This document shows, piece by piece, positions 9,049 through 18,718 of a stretch of DNA of 64,000 nt. The notes below the pieces were generated by a model. It had not been told where the DNA came from. It searched no databases and was given only the letters and a program-made list of their open reading frames with translations. The first letter of the stretch is position 1. Each line of letters begins with the position of its first letter. The stretch is taken from assembly GCA_937973635.1 (NCBI GenBank), contig CALJJZ010000035.1:74812-138811 (forward strand). Direction: 5' to 3'. The position numbers and the translations under genes were made by a program. This stretch comes from an uncultured Bacillota bacterium. GTDB taxonomy: Bacteria; Bacillota; Dethiobacteria; DTU022; UBA8154.

Positions 9049-9075
9049 CCTTTAGAGGAGGGCCCCCTTGTTGTG
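9029..9075. terminator. Long inverted repeat between convergent lysR and trpB2, overlapping the lysR stop codon
   Basis: CACAACAAGAGGGCCC / GGGCCCCCTTGTTGTG, 16 bp with one mismatch. Confidence 0.55.
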
Positions 9076-9101
9076 CTTGAGCAGCAAAATCTCCCTGATA
9101 C

Positions 9102-10475
9102 TTATCTCCTGGGTTTGGGATACCCCTCCAGCTTCTTTAACGCTTCCCGCACCTCTTCTTCTGGCATCTCGTAATCGGTCAGCTTACCGTCCAGGAAAGA
9201 TTCATAGCCGGACAGATCAAGCAAACCATGACCGCTGAGGTTAAAAAGGATTGTCCGGGATACGCCTTCTTCCTTGCATTTGAGGGCTTCATAGATGACT
9301 GCGGCAATGGCATGGCTCGTCTCTGGGGCGGGGACAATGCCTTCAGAGCGGGCAAAGGCAATGCCCGCCTCATAGGTCTGCAGCTGGTTATAGGTCTGCG
9401 CCTCAATGAGGTTATCCAGGAAAAGCTGACAGACCAGGGGCGCCATGCCGTGGTAACGCAGCCCGCCGGCGTGGAAGGGCCGGGGGATAAAGCTGTGCCC
9501 CAGGGTATGCATGGGCAAAAGGGGCGTCGTCTCTGCCGTATCGCCGAAATCATAGAGGAAACTGCCTTTGGTCAGGGTCGGGCAGGCCGCCGGTTCTACG
9601 GCGATGATGCGTAGCTCTTTACCGTAAATCTTGTCACGTACGAAGGGAAAACTCAACCCGGAAAAGTTGCTGCCGCCGCCGACGCAACCGATGACAATAT
9701 CGGGATAATCGCCTACTAGCTCGAACTGTTTGAGGGCTTCCAGGCCGATGATCGTCTGGTGCAGCATAACATGGTTGAGCACGCTGCCCAGGGAATAACG
9801 CGTATCCTTGCTCGTGAGCGTATCTTCAATGGCTTCGCTGATGGCGATACCCAGACTACCCGGCGTATCAGGGTTTTCCGCCAGGATCTTGCGTCCGAAA
9901 CTGGTATCGGGGCTGGGACTGGGCACGCACTCAGCGCCCCAGGTACGCATCAGGCTCTTGCGGTAGGGTTTTTGTTCAAAGCTGATACGCACCATATAGA
10001 CTTTTAACTCCAGACCAAAAAGGTGGCAGGCCAGAGCCAGGGAGCTGCCCCACTGGCCGGCGCCTGTCTCCGTGGTAATGCGTTTGACCCCAAAAACCTT
10101 GTTATAATAGGCTTGCGCCAAAGCCGTATTGGGCTTATGGCTGCCTGCGGGGCTGACCGATTCGTCTTTAAAATAGATCTTAGCCGGGGTACCTAGATAT
10201 TTTTCCAGCTGGTAGGCTCTGGTCAAAGGAGTGGGTCTCCAGATCAAAAGTTTCTCTAAGACTTCTTCCGGTATATCAATCCACCTGTCCGTGCTAACCT
10301 CCTGGGCAATCAGGTTCATGGGGAAGATGGCCGCCAGGTCGTCCGGGCCAATAGGCTGCCCTGTGCCGGGATGGAGGGGAGGCTGCACAGGATTTGGCAT
10401 GTCTGCAGCAATATTGTACCATCGCCTGGGGATCTCCCTTTGCGACAGAAACACTTTTTTCGTCTCCATGCTCAT
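9102..10475 (-). CDS. trpB: TrpB2-type tryptophan synthase beta chain-like PLP enzyme
   Basis: [39 protein letters not shown] (PLP lysine), [22 protein letters not shown]-terminal region typical of the TrpB2 subfamily. Confidence 0.88.
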   Translation of the reverse strand: MSMETKKVFLSQREIPRRWYNIAADMPNPVQPPLHPGTGQPIGPDDLAAIFPMNLIAQEVSTDRWIDIPEEVLEKLLIWRPTPLTRAYQLEKYLGTPAKIYFKDESVSPAGSHKPNTALAQAYYNKVFGVKRITTETGAGQWGSSLALACHLFGLELKVYMVRISFEQKPYRKSLMRTWGAECVPSPSPDTSFGRKILAENPDTPGSLGIAISEAIEDTLTSKDTRYSLGSVLNHVMLHQTIIGLEALKQFELVGDYPDIVIGCVGGGSNFSGLSFPFVRDKIYGKELRIIAVEPAACPTLTKGSFLYDFGDTAETTPLLPMHTLGHSFIPRPFHAGGLRYHGMAPLVCQLFLDNLIEAQTYNQLQTYEAGIAFARSEGIVPAPETSHAIAAVIYEALKCKEEGVSRTILFNLSGHGLLDLSGYESFLDGKLTDYEMPEEEVREALKKLEGYPKPRR

Positions 10476-10643
10476 ACCTCCTTTGCTTTAACGCCTTAAA
10501 CTCCGGCATTTTAGATTTTCCTAATCTACCACAACCAGTGTCTCCATGTCAACAAAAAAAAATGTAAAAAAATTATATTTTAGATTAGGGATCAAAATGC
10601 TAAAATAAGCGATATAAGCCATGCGGAAAGGAGAGGGCAGATC

Positions 10644-10829
10644 ATGCCTGTCGTACAGGTGGAGATGTTTGCAGGACGATCGCTGGAGCAAAAAAGGGCT
10701 ATGGTAAAAGAAGTCACAGACGCCCTTGTCAGGACGATCAACTGCAAAAGCGAAGATGTAAAGATTATTATCCGGGAGATGAAAAAAGAGGACTACGCCA
10801 TCGGAGGGAGCCTGGCAGCAGACTGGTAA
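10644..10829 (+). CDS. 4-oxalocrotonate tautomerase family protein
   Basis: 61 aa, MPVVQVEMFAGRSLEQKRAMVKEVTDALVRTI with Pro-1 and conserved pattern. Confidence 0.9.
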   Translation: MPVVQVEMFAGRSLEQKRAMVKEVTDALVRTINCKSEDVKIIIREMKKEDYAIGGSLAADW

Positions 10830-10864
10830 AAACAGACAAGCAGCCAAACCGGATGAGTTTTTTA

Positions 10865-10905
10865 AAAAAGGGGGGCGGCCATGTAGGGTCGCCCCTGGTA
10901 TTTTT
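10865..10905. terminator. Terminator between convergent tautomerase gene and aminotransferase
   Basis: GGGGCGGCC-atgta-GGGTCGCCCC with flanking A-run/T-run. Confidence 0.65.
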
Positions 10906-10912
10906 AATGCTT

Positions 10913-12106
10913 TTATTTTAATTCCTGCAAAAACGCTTCGATTCGGCCCAGGCCTTCCTTTATGTTTTCCATGGATGTAGCATAGGAAAGGCGCAGGTAT
11001 GCCGGCGCCCCAAAACCCCTCCCCGGCACCACCGCTACACGGTAGTGCTCCAGCATTAAGGCCGCCAGCGTATCCGTATCGTCAATGGCAGTGCCGCGGA
11101 AACTAAGGCCTAGGGCTTGTCCTGCATCGACGAACAGATAAAAAGCTCCCCGGGGTTCGCTGCAGGAAAGGTACTTCATTTTATGGAGGCGTTCCAGGGC
11201 ATAAGTGCGTCGGCTGTCAAAAACCAGGCGCATCTCCTCGACGCAATCCTGGGGGCCGCGCAGAGCGGCAACGGCCGCTTTCTGGGCGATGGAATTGGGA
11301 TTGGAGGTAAGGTGGCTCTGTATGCTGTCCATAGCCGCCGCCAGCTCCACTAAAGAGGCGGTATAGCCGATACGCCAGCCTGTCATGGCATAGGCTTTAG
11401 AGACACCGTTGACAATAACGGTACGTTTCTTGATGGCTTCGTCCAAGGAGGCGATGGAGATATGCTCGGCCCCCCCATAAACCAGTTTTTCATAGACCTC
11501 GTCGGAAACAATAAAGAGATCGTGCCGCTCCGCCACTTCGGCTATAGCTTCAAGCTCTTTCCGGCTGAGGACCTGGCCCGTGGGGTTGCCAGGGCTGTTT
11601 AAAACAATGGCCCGGGTGCGGGGGGTCAGATACCTTTGCAATAGCTCTGCCGTCAACTTACCGCCGCCCTGGGGGTCTGTCATTACGCTGACGGGCACGC
11701 CATCCGCCAGTTTTACCATGTCCGGGTAGCTGACCCAGTAGGGCGCGGGGATAAGTACCTCGTCGCCCGGATCTAAAATAGCCGTAAAGACATTGGCCAG
11801 GGAATGTTTGGCCCCGTTGCTCACCACAATCTGTGCCGGCCGGTAGTCCAGGTTGTTGTCTTGCTTAAGCCTCTCGCAGATAGCTTCTTTTAATTCGGGG
11901 ATGCCCCCGGAGGGGGTATAGCGGGTAAAACCTTCCTGGATAGCTTTAAGGGCTGCTTCCCGGATATGTTCCGGCGTGTCAAAATCCGGTTCTCCGGCAC
12001 CAAAACCGATCACATCCACGCCTTCACTTTTTAATTGTTTGGCCCGGGCGTCAATGGTAAGGGTGGGTGAGGGGCTGATGGCCATAGCCTTACGTGATAG
12101 TTTCAT
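10913..12106 (-). CDS. Pyridoxal-phosphate aspartate aminotransferase (class I/II)
   Basis: MKLSRKAMAISPSPTLTIDARAKQLKSEGVDVIGFGAGEPDFDTPEHI ... NGVSKAYAMTGWRIGY; start moved to ATG 12104-12106. Confidence 0.93.
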   Translation of the reverse strand: MKLSRKAMAISPSPTLTIDARAKQLKSEGVDVIGFGAGEPDFDTPEHIREAALKAIQEGFTRYTPSGGIPELKEAICERLKQDNNLDYRPAQIVVSNGAKHSLANVFTAILDPGDEVLIPAPYWVSYPDMVKLADGVPVSVMTDPQGGGKLTAELLQRYLTPRTRAIVLNSPGNPTGQVLSRKELEAIAEVAERHDLFIVSDEVYEKLVYGGAEHISIASLDEAIKKRTVIVNGVSKAYAMTGWRIGYTASLVELAAAMDSIQSHLTSNPNSIAQKAAVAALRGPQDCVEEMRLVFDSRRTYALERLHKMKYLSCSEPRGAFYLFVDAGQALGLSFRGTAIDDTDTLAALMLEHYRVAVVPGRGFGAPAYLRLSYATSMENIKEGLGRIEAFLQELK

Positions 12107-12140
12107 CTTTTCACCTCGATTTTCTAAGTATATGCAGTAG

Positions 12141-12881
12141 TCAGCATACAATATTCCCGGCTTCTGATTTCCGTATATAGCGGCCGGCAGCACTAAGGAA
12201 AGCGTCAAAAAGTTCCTGCCCCCCCTCTTTGCCGCCCAGGGCCAAGGCTTCGGGGTGCCACTGCACTCCCAAGACAAAAGACTGCTTATCCAGCTCTAGG
12301 GCCTCCATAACGCCGTCAGGCGCCTGGGCGACACACTTAAGGCCCTCACCTGGTTTGCATACAGCCTGGTGGTGAAACGTATTTACCCTGATCCTTTCCT
12401 TTCCGCCTAGCACAGCCCGCAGCAAGCTGCCGGGCACAAGGCTGATATCATGCATGGCATAATGCTCTGGCGCTTTCTGCCAGTGCTGCAAGGAGGGCTG
12501 CTGCCGATAGGACAAATCTTGGTAGATATTACCGCCACAGGCGACATTCAGGAGCTGGAGGCCGCGGCAGATAGCGAGTATGGGCATATTCCTCTTAAGG
12601 GCCAGCCGTACCAGCGCCAGTTCAACTTCGTCGCGTTGCGGCGTTATCTGCCCGCACAGGGGAAGAGGTTCTTCGCCAAAGTGGCATGGGTCCACGTCTC
12701 CGCCGCCACTTAAAAGTAACCCGCCAACTATATTCAGATAAGCGGCAGCCCTTTCAGGCTCCAGGGTTGCTAAGATAACGGGTAGTCCGCCCGCTTGCTC
12801 CAAGGCACGGCAATATGCAGCCTTCAGGCGGAATGCTTGGTTTTGCTCCTGATATGCACAGGTTACGCCGATAGGGATCAT
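12141..12881 (-). CDS. Gamma-glutamyl-gamma-aminobutyrate hydrolase family protein (peptidase C26)
   Basis: GGLLLSGGGDVDPCHFGEEP, ILAICRGLQLLNVACGGNIYQDL, GVQWHPEAL. Confidence 0.92.
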   Translation of the reverse strand: MIPIGVTCAYQEQNQAFRLKAAYCRALEQAGGLPVILATLEPERAAAYLNIVGGLLLSGGGDVDPCHFGEEPLPLCGQITPQRDEVELALVRLALKRNMPILAICRGLQLLNVACGGNIYQDLSYRQQPSLQHWQKAPEHYAMHDISLVPGSLLRAVLGGKERIRVNTFHHQAVCKPGEGLKCVAQAPDGVMEALELDKQSFVLGVQWHPEALALGGKEGGQELFDAFLSAAGRYIRKSEAGNIVC

Positions 12882-12929
12882 CTGTTTCTCACCACGGGAG
12901 TACCATAATCTTTACATAATCTTTACAAG

Positions 12930-13289
12930 CTAAAAATCAATAAGTCCCAGGCTGATCTTGATGGCTTCGTCGATTAGCGACATCGTTTTTTCGTCCAGCT
13001 CCGTAATCTTCTGTTGCAAGCGCTGCTTATCAATGGTGCGGATCTGCTCCAGCAAAATAACCGAATCTTTTTCCAACCCGTGCTGCTTGGCCTTCAGCTC
13101 CACATGTGTCGGCAGTTTGGCCTTTTCTATATGGGAGGTGATAGCTGCTACAATTACCGTGGGACTGTATTTGTTGCCTACATTGTTCTGCACCACGAGG
13201 ACCGGTCGGAAACCGCCCTGTTCGGAGCCAATTACCGGGCTTAAATCAGCGAAAAACACAAAACCGCGTTTGACCTCCACTATGCTCAC
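12930..13289 (-). CDS. ndoA: MazF/PemK-type endoribonuclease toxin (EndoA)
   Basis: [60 protein letters not shown]; downstream of alr as in Bacilli. Confidence 0.93.
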   Translation of the reverse strand: MSIVEVKRGFVFFADLSPVIGSEQGGFRPVLVVQNNVGNKYSPTVIVAAITSHIEKAKLPTHVELKAKQHGLEKDSVILLEQIRTIDKQRLQQKITELDEKTMSLIDEAIKISLGLIDF

Positions 13290-13621
13290 TCTCCAACCAT
13301 TTCATCGGCCAGCCGGTCCGCCTCGTTTTCCACGGCAATGGCTTCATTGGCCAAAGCAAGGTTCAGCCGCGCCATCTCCATATAGCCGTCCTGTAGCTGT
13401 TCACGGATTTTTTTCTTTTTCCTTTCCTGGAGGTAGAGCTTCATCGCTTCCCGGATAAATTCGCTGCGTGTCCGCTTCTCCATCTCCACCACGCCGTCCA
13501 CTTCTTCCAGCAGGTTGTTCGGCAGGCTGATCATGATCCTCTTGGTCCTTGGCAAGGGAAACACCTCCCGAAGATTGGTTACAGATGATCTTCTTTTAAT
13601 AATTACCCGAGAGATCCCCAC
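13286..13621 (-). CDS. ndoAI: Antitoxin EndoAI (ribbon-helix-helix); real start probably internal, near [10 protein letters not shown]
   Basis: [65 protein letters not shown]; overlaps ndoA by 4 nt. Confidence 0.88.
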   Translation of the reverse strand: MGISRVIIKRRSSVTNLREVFPLPRTKRIMISLPNNLLEEVDGVVEMEKRTRSEFIREAMKLYLQERKKKKIREQLQDGYMEMARLNLALANEAIAVENEADRLADEMVGE

Positions 13622-13623
13622 TA

Positions 13624-14871
13624 TTATACCCCAAAATGACTATTTGCTCCGGAATGATGGTACCGGCGGGGAACTCTGGCGCTGATACTGCAAAGGAGCT
13701 CATAGCTAATCGTCTCCAGCTGCCCGGCCACCTCATCCACACTGATCTCTTCCAGGCCCTGGCGCCCGTAGGCTACAACCTCGTCCCCCTCCTGCACCTC
13801 GTTTAAAAGGCCCACGTCAAGCATGGTCATATCCATACAGACCCGCCCGGCAATGGGTACGCGCTGCCCCCGTACCAGCATCACCCCCCTGTTGGAGAGG
13901 CGCCGGCTCAGGCCGTCCCCGTATCCCAGGGCCACGGTGGCAATAGTCGTATCCCGGGGCGCGCGGTAACTCCCTCCGTAGCTTACCGGTGTGCCGGCAG
14001 ATACTTTTTTCAGGTAGATAATCCTGCTTTTCAGGGTAAGGGCCGGCTGCAGATATACCCTTTCCCGGTCAACCTCGCCGGAGGGATAATAACCGTAAAT
14101 ACCGATACCTACCCGCACCAAATCAAAAACCGCTTCGGGATAAGCGATTGTCCCTGCGGTATTGGCCGCATGTTTAAGGGGGATATGGATCCCTTTTGCG
14201 CCGGCCGCAGCAAGCAGCTCCCGAAAAAGGGTAAGCTGCCGCAGCGTAAAAGTCCTGTCCCTTTCATCTGCACAGGCCAGATGGGTAAATATTCCCTCCA
14301 GCCGCAGCCCCGGCAGACCCGCAACTTTTTCCAGGAGCTGCAGGGCTTCCCGTTGACCTGCCGGCCCCAGGCGGCCCATTCCCGTATCGACTTTTAAATG
14401 GCAACCCAGGCGCCCGCCCCGGGCGCAGGCCTGCTCCGACAATGCCCGGGCGCACTCCCAGCTAAAAACAGTGGATGTAAGGTTTGCCTCCATCAACAGG
14501 GCAGCACACTGGGGAGCGGTATATCCGAGGATCAGTATCGGCGCCTCTATGCCCCGGCTGCGCAGCTCCATCCCTTCCTCCAGGGAGGCCACCCCCAGCA
14601 TGGCAGCGCCACCCCTCAGGGCCGCCACTGCCGTTTCCGGAGCACCATGGCCGTAAGCATTGGCCTTCACCACAGCCATCAGGGAAACGGTACGGGGCAA
14701 GATACGGCAGAATTCTTTTACATTGGCGGTTATTTTGCCGAGATCGACCTCCGCCCAGACAGGCCGGGCATACGCCTGACAACCGTGCATCATCTTCTCT
14801 GCGCCCCATCTAGCTGTGCCCCTTCCCCCAAGCAGCAAAAAAAAGAGGCAACACTTATTACTATTCCACAA
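13624..14871 (-). CDS. alr: Alanine racemase
   Basis: RPVWAEVDLGKITANVKEF...MAVVKANAYGHGA; VALGYGDGLSRRLSNRG. Confidence 0.95.
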   Translation of the reverse strand: MWNSNKCCLFFLLLGGRGTARWGAEKMMHGCQAYARPVWAEVDLGKITANVKEFCRILPRTVSLMAVVKANAYGHGAPETAVAALRGGAAMLGVASLEEGMELRSRGIEAPILILGYTAPQCAALLMEANLTSTVFSWECARALSEQACARGGRLGCHLKVDTGMGRLGPAGQREALQLLEKVAGLPGLRLEGIFTHLACADERDRTFTLRQLTLFRELLAAAGAKGIHIPLKHAANTAGTIAYPEAVFDLVRVGIGIYGYYPSGEVDRERVYLQPALTLKSRIIYLKKVSAGTPVSYGGSYRAPRDTTIATVALGYGDGLSRRLSNRGVMLVRGQRVPIAGRVCMDMTMLDVGLLNEVQEGDEVVAYGRQGLEEISVDEVAGQLETISYELLCSISARVPRRYHHSGANSHFGV

Positions 14872-14921
14872 TAACAGAGGTTATTCCTTCCGGGCCATAA
14901 AAAAGGTATTTCTGGGAGCAT

Positions 14922-16211
14922 TTAGCTGGTAATAACCCTGTAAACGCAGTTTACCGCCATGATCCCCGGGAATTTATGGATACGCGCCAGCGCCGCATTA
15001 AAGTTCTTTTCCTTTTCCCGGTGTGTTACCAGCACTATCTCCGCCCTGCCTTCCCGGCTCCGTTTCTGAATAATCATATCCAGGCTCACCATTTCTGCAC
15101 TGAAAGCATTGGCCAGACCGGCAAAAACCCCGGGCTGGTCCTGGGCCTGCAGGCGTAGGTAAAAGGCGGAATTTAGCTCCTCCAGAGGAACGACTTTTTT
15201 ATCCCTGAAATCGCTCTCCATCACCCCGTTTTCCACCTGGTGGTTAATGCTGCGCACCACCTCGATCAGGTCCGCCACCACCGAACTGCCCGTGGGCAGC
15301 GACCCGGCACCCCGCCCGTAAAACATGACTTCGCCCACGGCATTGCCTTCTACGTAAAGGGCATTGTTTTCAAAGAGGACGCCGGCCAGAGGATGGGTCA
15401 GGGGGACCAGAGCCGGATGGACACGTAAAGCCAGGCCGGCGTCTGTTTCTTCGCCGATGGCCAGCAGCTTTATGGTAAAGCCAAGCTCCCGGGCATAGAG
15501 GAGATCGCGCCGGCTTAAGTTTGCGATCCCTTCAACGTGGATGGAGTTAAAATCTATGTTGCTGTTAAAAGCCAGCCCGGCAAGGATACAGAGTTTATAA
15601 GCTGCATCCCTGCCCTCGAGGTCATTTGACGGATCCTGCTCGGCAAAGCCTCTGGCCTGGGCCTCCCTCAGCGCTTCGGCAAACTCCATACCTTCCAGGT
15701 CCATGCGCGTAAGGATATAGTTGGTAGTCCCGTTAATGATCCCGATCAAACGCAGAATACGGTTGGCACCCAGGCTGTGCTTGAGGGGCCGGATAAGGGG
15801 GATACCTCCCCCCACACTGGCCTCGTAATAGATATTGCGCCCCTTGTCCCGGGCCAGTTGTAACAGGGAGGCGCCGGCCGTGGCCATAAGGTCTTTGTTT
15901 GCCGTAATTACGTACTTGCCGCGGCGCAGCGCCGCTTCCACGTAATCCTTTGCCCCCAGGCCGCCGACCAGCTCAATGACCACATCTATCTCGGCATCCT
16001 CCAGTATTTCCGCGGCCTGCGTAGTTAAAAGAGAGGGGTCAACCTTTACCTCCCTTGGTTTTTCCCTGTCCCGCACCAAGATCTTTTTTACCTCAATCTC
16101 CGTCCCAGCCCGGCTCCTTACCTGCTCTTTGTTCATCTCCATAATTTTCATCACGCCGGAACCTACCGTGCCCAGCCCCAGGAGCCCCACTTTAACAATG
16201 TCTTTCCCCAT
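14922..16211 (-). CDS. hom: Homoserine dehydrogenase (with C-terminal ACT domain)
   Basis: VKVGLLGLGTVGSGVMKI...VITANKDLMAT...GIINGTTNYILTRM. Confidence 0.96.
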   Translation of the reverse strand: MGKDIVKVGLLGLGTVGSGVMKIMEMNKEQVRSRAGTEIEVKKILVRDREKPREVKVDPSLLTTQAAEILEDAEIDVVIELVGGLGAKDYVEAALRRGKYVITANKDLMATAGASLLQLARDKGRNIYYEASVGGGIPLIRPLKHSLGANRILRLIGIINGTTNYILTRMDLEGMEFAEALREAQARGFAEQDPSNDLEGRDAAYKLCILAGLAFNSNIDFNSIHVEGIANLSRRDLLYARELGFTIKLLAIGEETDAGLALRVHPALVPLTHPLAGVLFENNALYVEGNAVGEVMFYGRGAGSLPTGSSVVADLIEVVRSINHQVENGVMESDFRDKKVVPLEELNSAFYLRLQAQDQPGVFAGLANAFSAEMVSLDMIIQKRSREGRAEIVLVTHREKEKNFNAALARIHKFPGIMAVNCVYRVITS

Positions 16212-16430
16212 TTTTCCCTAACCTCCATCCAGCGGCGGGTATTTCTTTGTGGATATATTTTGCTTATTATATCATTTGCAGCTCCTTTAGTGCAATGGCA
16301 GTAAAAAAGGAAGGCTGCAGCATACAGCCGTAGCCTTTTTTATCCTTTACTCTGCTGAACCCTTTTATCTGCGCTCCGATCCCCTTTTACCGCCTTATCC
16401 TGATGAACCACCGGGAAGTCAGACCCTGTG

Positions 16431-16619
16431 TCAAAGAGATTTTTGGCCCATCTTCTTTATTTCCGCCACTTTTTTGTTATACTCCTCCAGGCTGCTGTTC
16501 CGCAGGACCTTGCCAAGGTCATAGTAAGAACGGAAGCCTTTTTTATCTTCGCCTGCCAAGAACCCGTGGCGACGCATGCCGCGGGGGTAACGTTTGCCGG
16601 CAATTAAATCCTCGGACAT
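16431..16619 (-). CDS. Small conserved-looking hypothetical protein (62 aa)
   Basis: ORF MSEDLIAGKRYPRGMRRHGFLAGEDKKGFRSYYDLGKVLRNSSLEEYNKKVAEIKKMGQKSL with ggaggaga RBS and bidirectional hairpin terminator downstream (about 16308-16345). Confidence 0.5.
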   Translation of the reverse strand: MSEDLIAGKRYPRGMRRHGFLAGEDKKGFRSYYDLGKVLRNSSLEEYNKKVAEIKKMGQKSL

Positions 16620-16734
16620 TCTCCTCCTCCTTATCAGGACGTACCTTAATGTATCGTTGCTTGATATTATATTTTATGGTTGATCATCTTAAATGGTTAA
16701 CGCCATAAAAATGCCCCCCGTACCGGCAGACTGT

Positions 16735-16762
16735 CACCAAAAAACCGGCCCTTCATAATATA
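16735..16762 (+). promoter_or_regulatory. Mother-cell sporulation (SigK/SigE-like) promoter candidate
   Basis: cACc (16735-16738), 15 nt, CATAATATA (16754-16762), matching the SigK-type -10 CATANNNTA. Confidence 0.4.
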
Positions 16763-16843
16763 AAGCATGAAAGTATGGGTTATAAAAGTACATCAGGGCA
16801 CCTTAACGACTGACTGATACTAAAGCCCTACAAAAAGAAAGGA

Positions 16844-17605
16844 GTGTTGATTATGGCTGGCCCAGCCAGAGACCCGGAAACGGGTAAATTCTTAAAGCCC
16901 GGACTTTGCCCCATTAATCCCTATACTGAACGGCGGGAATGTCCCCCGGCAACGGAGATAGACTGCCTGCTTGTGGAAAAAGTATATGACCAGTGCTGGA
17001 AAGAAGAAGATTTTGTGAGAAGAGTTCTTATCCCCACCGGCCCAGGTGAAGCCTGTGAAAACGTGGACACAACACGGGTGACCCGGGTAGAATGCCAGGT
17101 TGTGGATGTTGTCTGTGAAGTGGTGGACGTAGGGCCTCCCCTCGGGCCTCCCTTCGGCCCCAACGAAAGGATCGTTACCATTGAGCAGACTGTAACCATC
17201 CAGGTGGAGCTGTGGGACGATTCTGTTCCCGTTCTTCTTTGTTCCTTTACGCAAACCTTTGCGGACGAATTCAACCAGGTTGTGCTCTATGTTCCCCCTG
17301 CGGGGCTCCTTTTCGGTGCCGGAGGCGGGCCTTTTGTCTTCTGCGAAGTAACGGGCTTCACCTGTTTCCTGGCCCGGGAATTTGTTCCCGGCGAGGAGTT
17401 TGACAGTTTGCTCTTCAGAATTAAGATCTGCAAGATCATTGAGGTCACAGCCTTTATCAAACTGATGGTCCCCGTTTACGGCTTCTGTGTGCCCCGCATC
17501 TGTGAGGCTGCACCACAGGAGATAGAGCTCAATTGCCCGCCCATCGACGAGCTCTTCCCGCCCCAACCGGATGATTATGCCCAAGGACCAATAAATGATG
17601 ACTAA
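16844..17605 (+). CDS. Cys-rich hypothetical protein, spore coat / SPOCS (DUF3794)-like
   Basis: LVEKVYDQCWKEE, Cys-rich beta-pattern (ECQVVDVVCEVVDV ... ICKIIEVTAFIKLMVPVYGFCVPRICE); RBS aaaggag; SigK-like promoter upstream. Confidence 0.5.
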   Translation: MLIMAGPARDPETGKFLKPGLCPINPYTERRECPPATEIDCLLVEKVYDQCWKEEDFVRRVLIPTGPGEACENVDTTRVTRVECQVVDVVCEVVDVGPPLGPPFGPNERIVTIEQTVTIQVELWDDSVPVLLCSFTQTFADEFNQVVLYVPPAGLLFGAGGGPFVFCEVTGFTCFLAREFVPGEEFDSLLFRIKICKIIEVTAFIKLMVPVYGFCVPRICEAAPQEIELNCPPIDELFPPQPDDYAQGPINDD

Positions 17606-17623
17606 AAAATAGTCTATCTTTTC

Positions 17624-17655
17624 AGCTTTGCCGCTGGATGTGGCAAAGCTTTTTT
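17624..17655 (+). terminator. Rho-independent terminator after the Cys-rich gene
   Basis: AGCTTTGCC-gctggatgt-GGCAAAGCT + TTTTTT. Confidence 0.9.
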
Positions 17656-17739
17656 ATGAAGCCTTATTAAGTTTAAAGACCCTTCCCCGCCGGTTTAAAG
17701 GTTTAAATAAGGAGGAGATGGGCGTTTTCTCCCGGAATT

Positions 17740-18495
17740 TTACGGTTTAAGCCAAAGCTGGACCATGATTATACCGGGAGTTGCTTTCCAGGGGACGATG
17801 CCGATACCCACATAATGATAGTTGGGATTGAGCATAATCTGCCGGTGCGCCGCGCTGTATACCAGCTGTGCATGGGCCTGCTGGACATTGCCGGCGCCGG
17901 AAAGGTTTTCCCCCAGGGCGCTGAATTTTATGCCCGCCTGGCGCACCATATTGCCCGGCGAACCATAAGTGGGTGAATTATGGGCAAAGTAGTTGTTCTC
18001 CGACATATCCCGGACTTTTAAGCGGGCCACCTCCGTAAGGGCCCGGTGGGCCTGCACCGGGGGAATACCGTGGGCAATCCGGTATTGATTCAGCAGCATA
18101 AAAGCCTGGGCTTCAGACGCCGTCATCCAGGAAGGAGCATCCGGGAGAGCAGGCGCTGTCGGCGGAAACGGTACGGGGTCAGGGACAGGAGCAGGCGCCG
18201 GGGCGGGCATAAAAGCGCCGCTGCGGAAATTCCTCTGGGCAGTGCTGCCGCCACTGCCCGTGCCCGGAGACGCCGCCGGGTCAGCAGGAGCAGGATTATG
18301 GGGCAGGGGATTTGCGGGAGCAGGGGGGTTATGTACCGGTGCTTCCAGTGGCGGTTGCTGCAGCCCCTTTATCTCCACAGCAAAACCTTGCCGCTCCATC
18401 TGGCCCCGGGGTGAACCGAGAGCAGGAGCAGGATAAAATACGGCAATCAGCAGCAGGGACAGGACTAGACAAAAAACGCTTCTTTTCTGTAACAT
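17740..18495 (-). CDS. Secreted CAP/SCP-domain protein (YkwD-like)
   Basis: Signal peptide MLQKRSVFCLVLSLLLIAVFYPAPALG, Pro-rich linker, then EAQAFMLLNQYRIAHGIPPVQAHRALTEVARLKVRDMSENNYFAHNSPTYGSP... Confidence 0.9.
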   Translation of the reverse strand: MLQKRSVFCLVLSLLLIAVFYPAPALGSPRGQMERQGFAVEIKGLQQPPLEAPVHNPPAPANPLPHNPAPADPAASPGTGSGGSTAQRNFRSGAFMPAPAPAPVPDPVPFPPTAPALPDAPSWMTASEAQAFMLLNQYRIAHGIPPVQAHRALTEVARLKVRDMSENNYFAHNSPTYGSPGNMVRQAGIKFSALGENLSGAGNVQQAHAQLVYSAAHRQIMLNPNYHYVGIGIVPWKATPGIIMVQLWLKP

Positions 18496-18718
18496 GGGCC
18501 AACCTCCTGTATGGCTTTTCCTGATTATACAATTCTCCCTTTCCTGACACAAAGATCCAGATATTAGAATATCTGGGATAAACAAAGGGTTACTATCCCT
18601 ATTCACCTTTTTCCCCTTCCCAGCATATAAATGGACACCGATGGCAACAGTTGGCATTTTATTGCCCTTTTCCCATATTTATATTAGCAAAAGCAAAGGG
18701 GAGGAAGGGGCGCAAGAC

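Noticed and set aside
12930-13621. MazEF-type toxin-antitoxin pair as a novel defence system
   Set aside because: Position directly downstream of alr matches the widespread housekeeping ndoAI-ndoA locus of Firmicutes.
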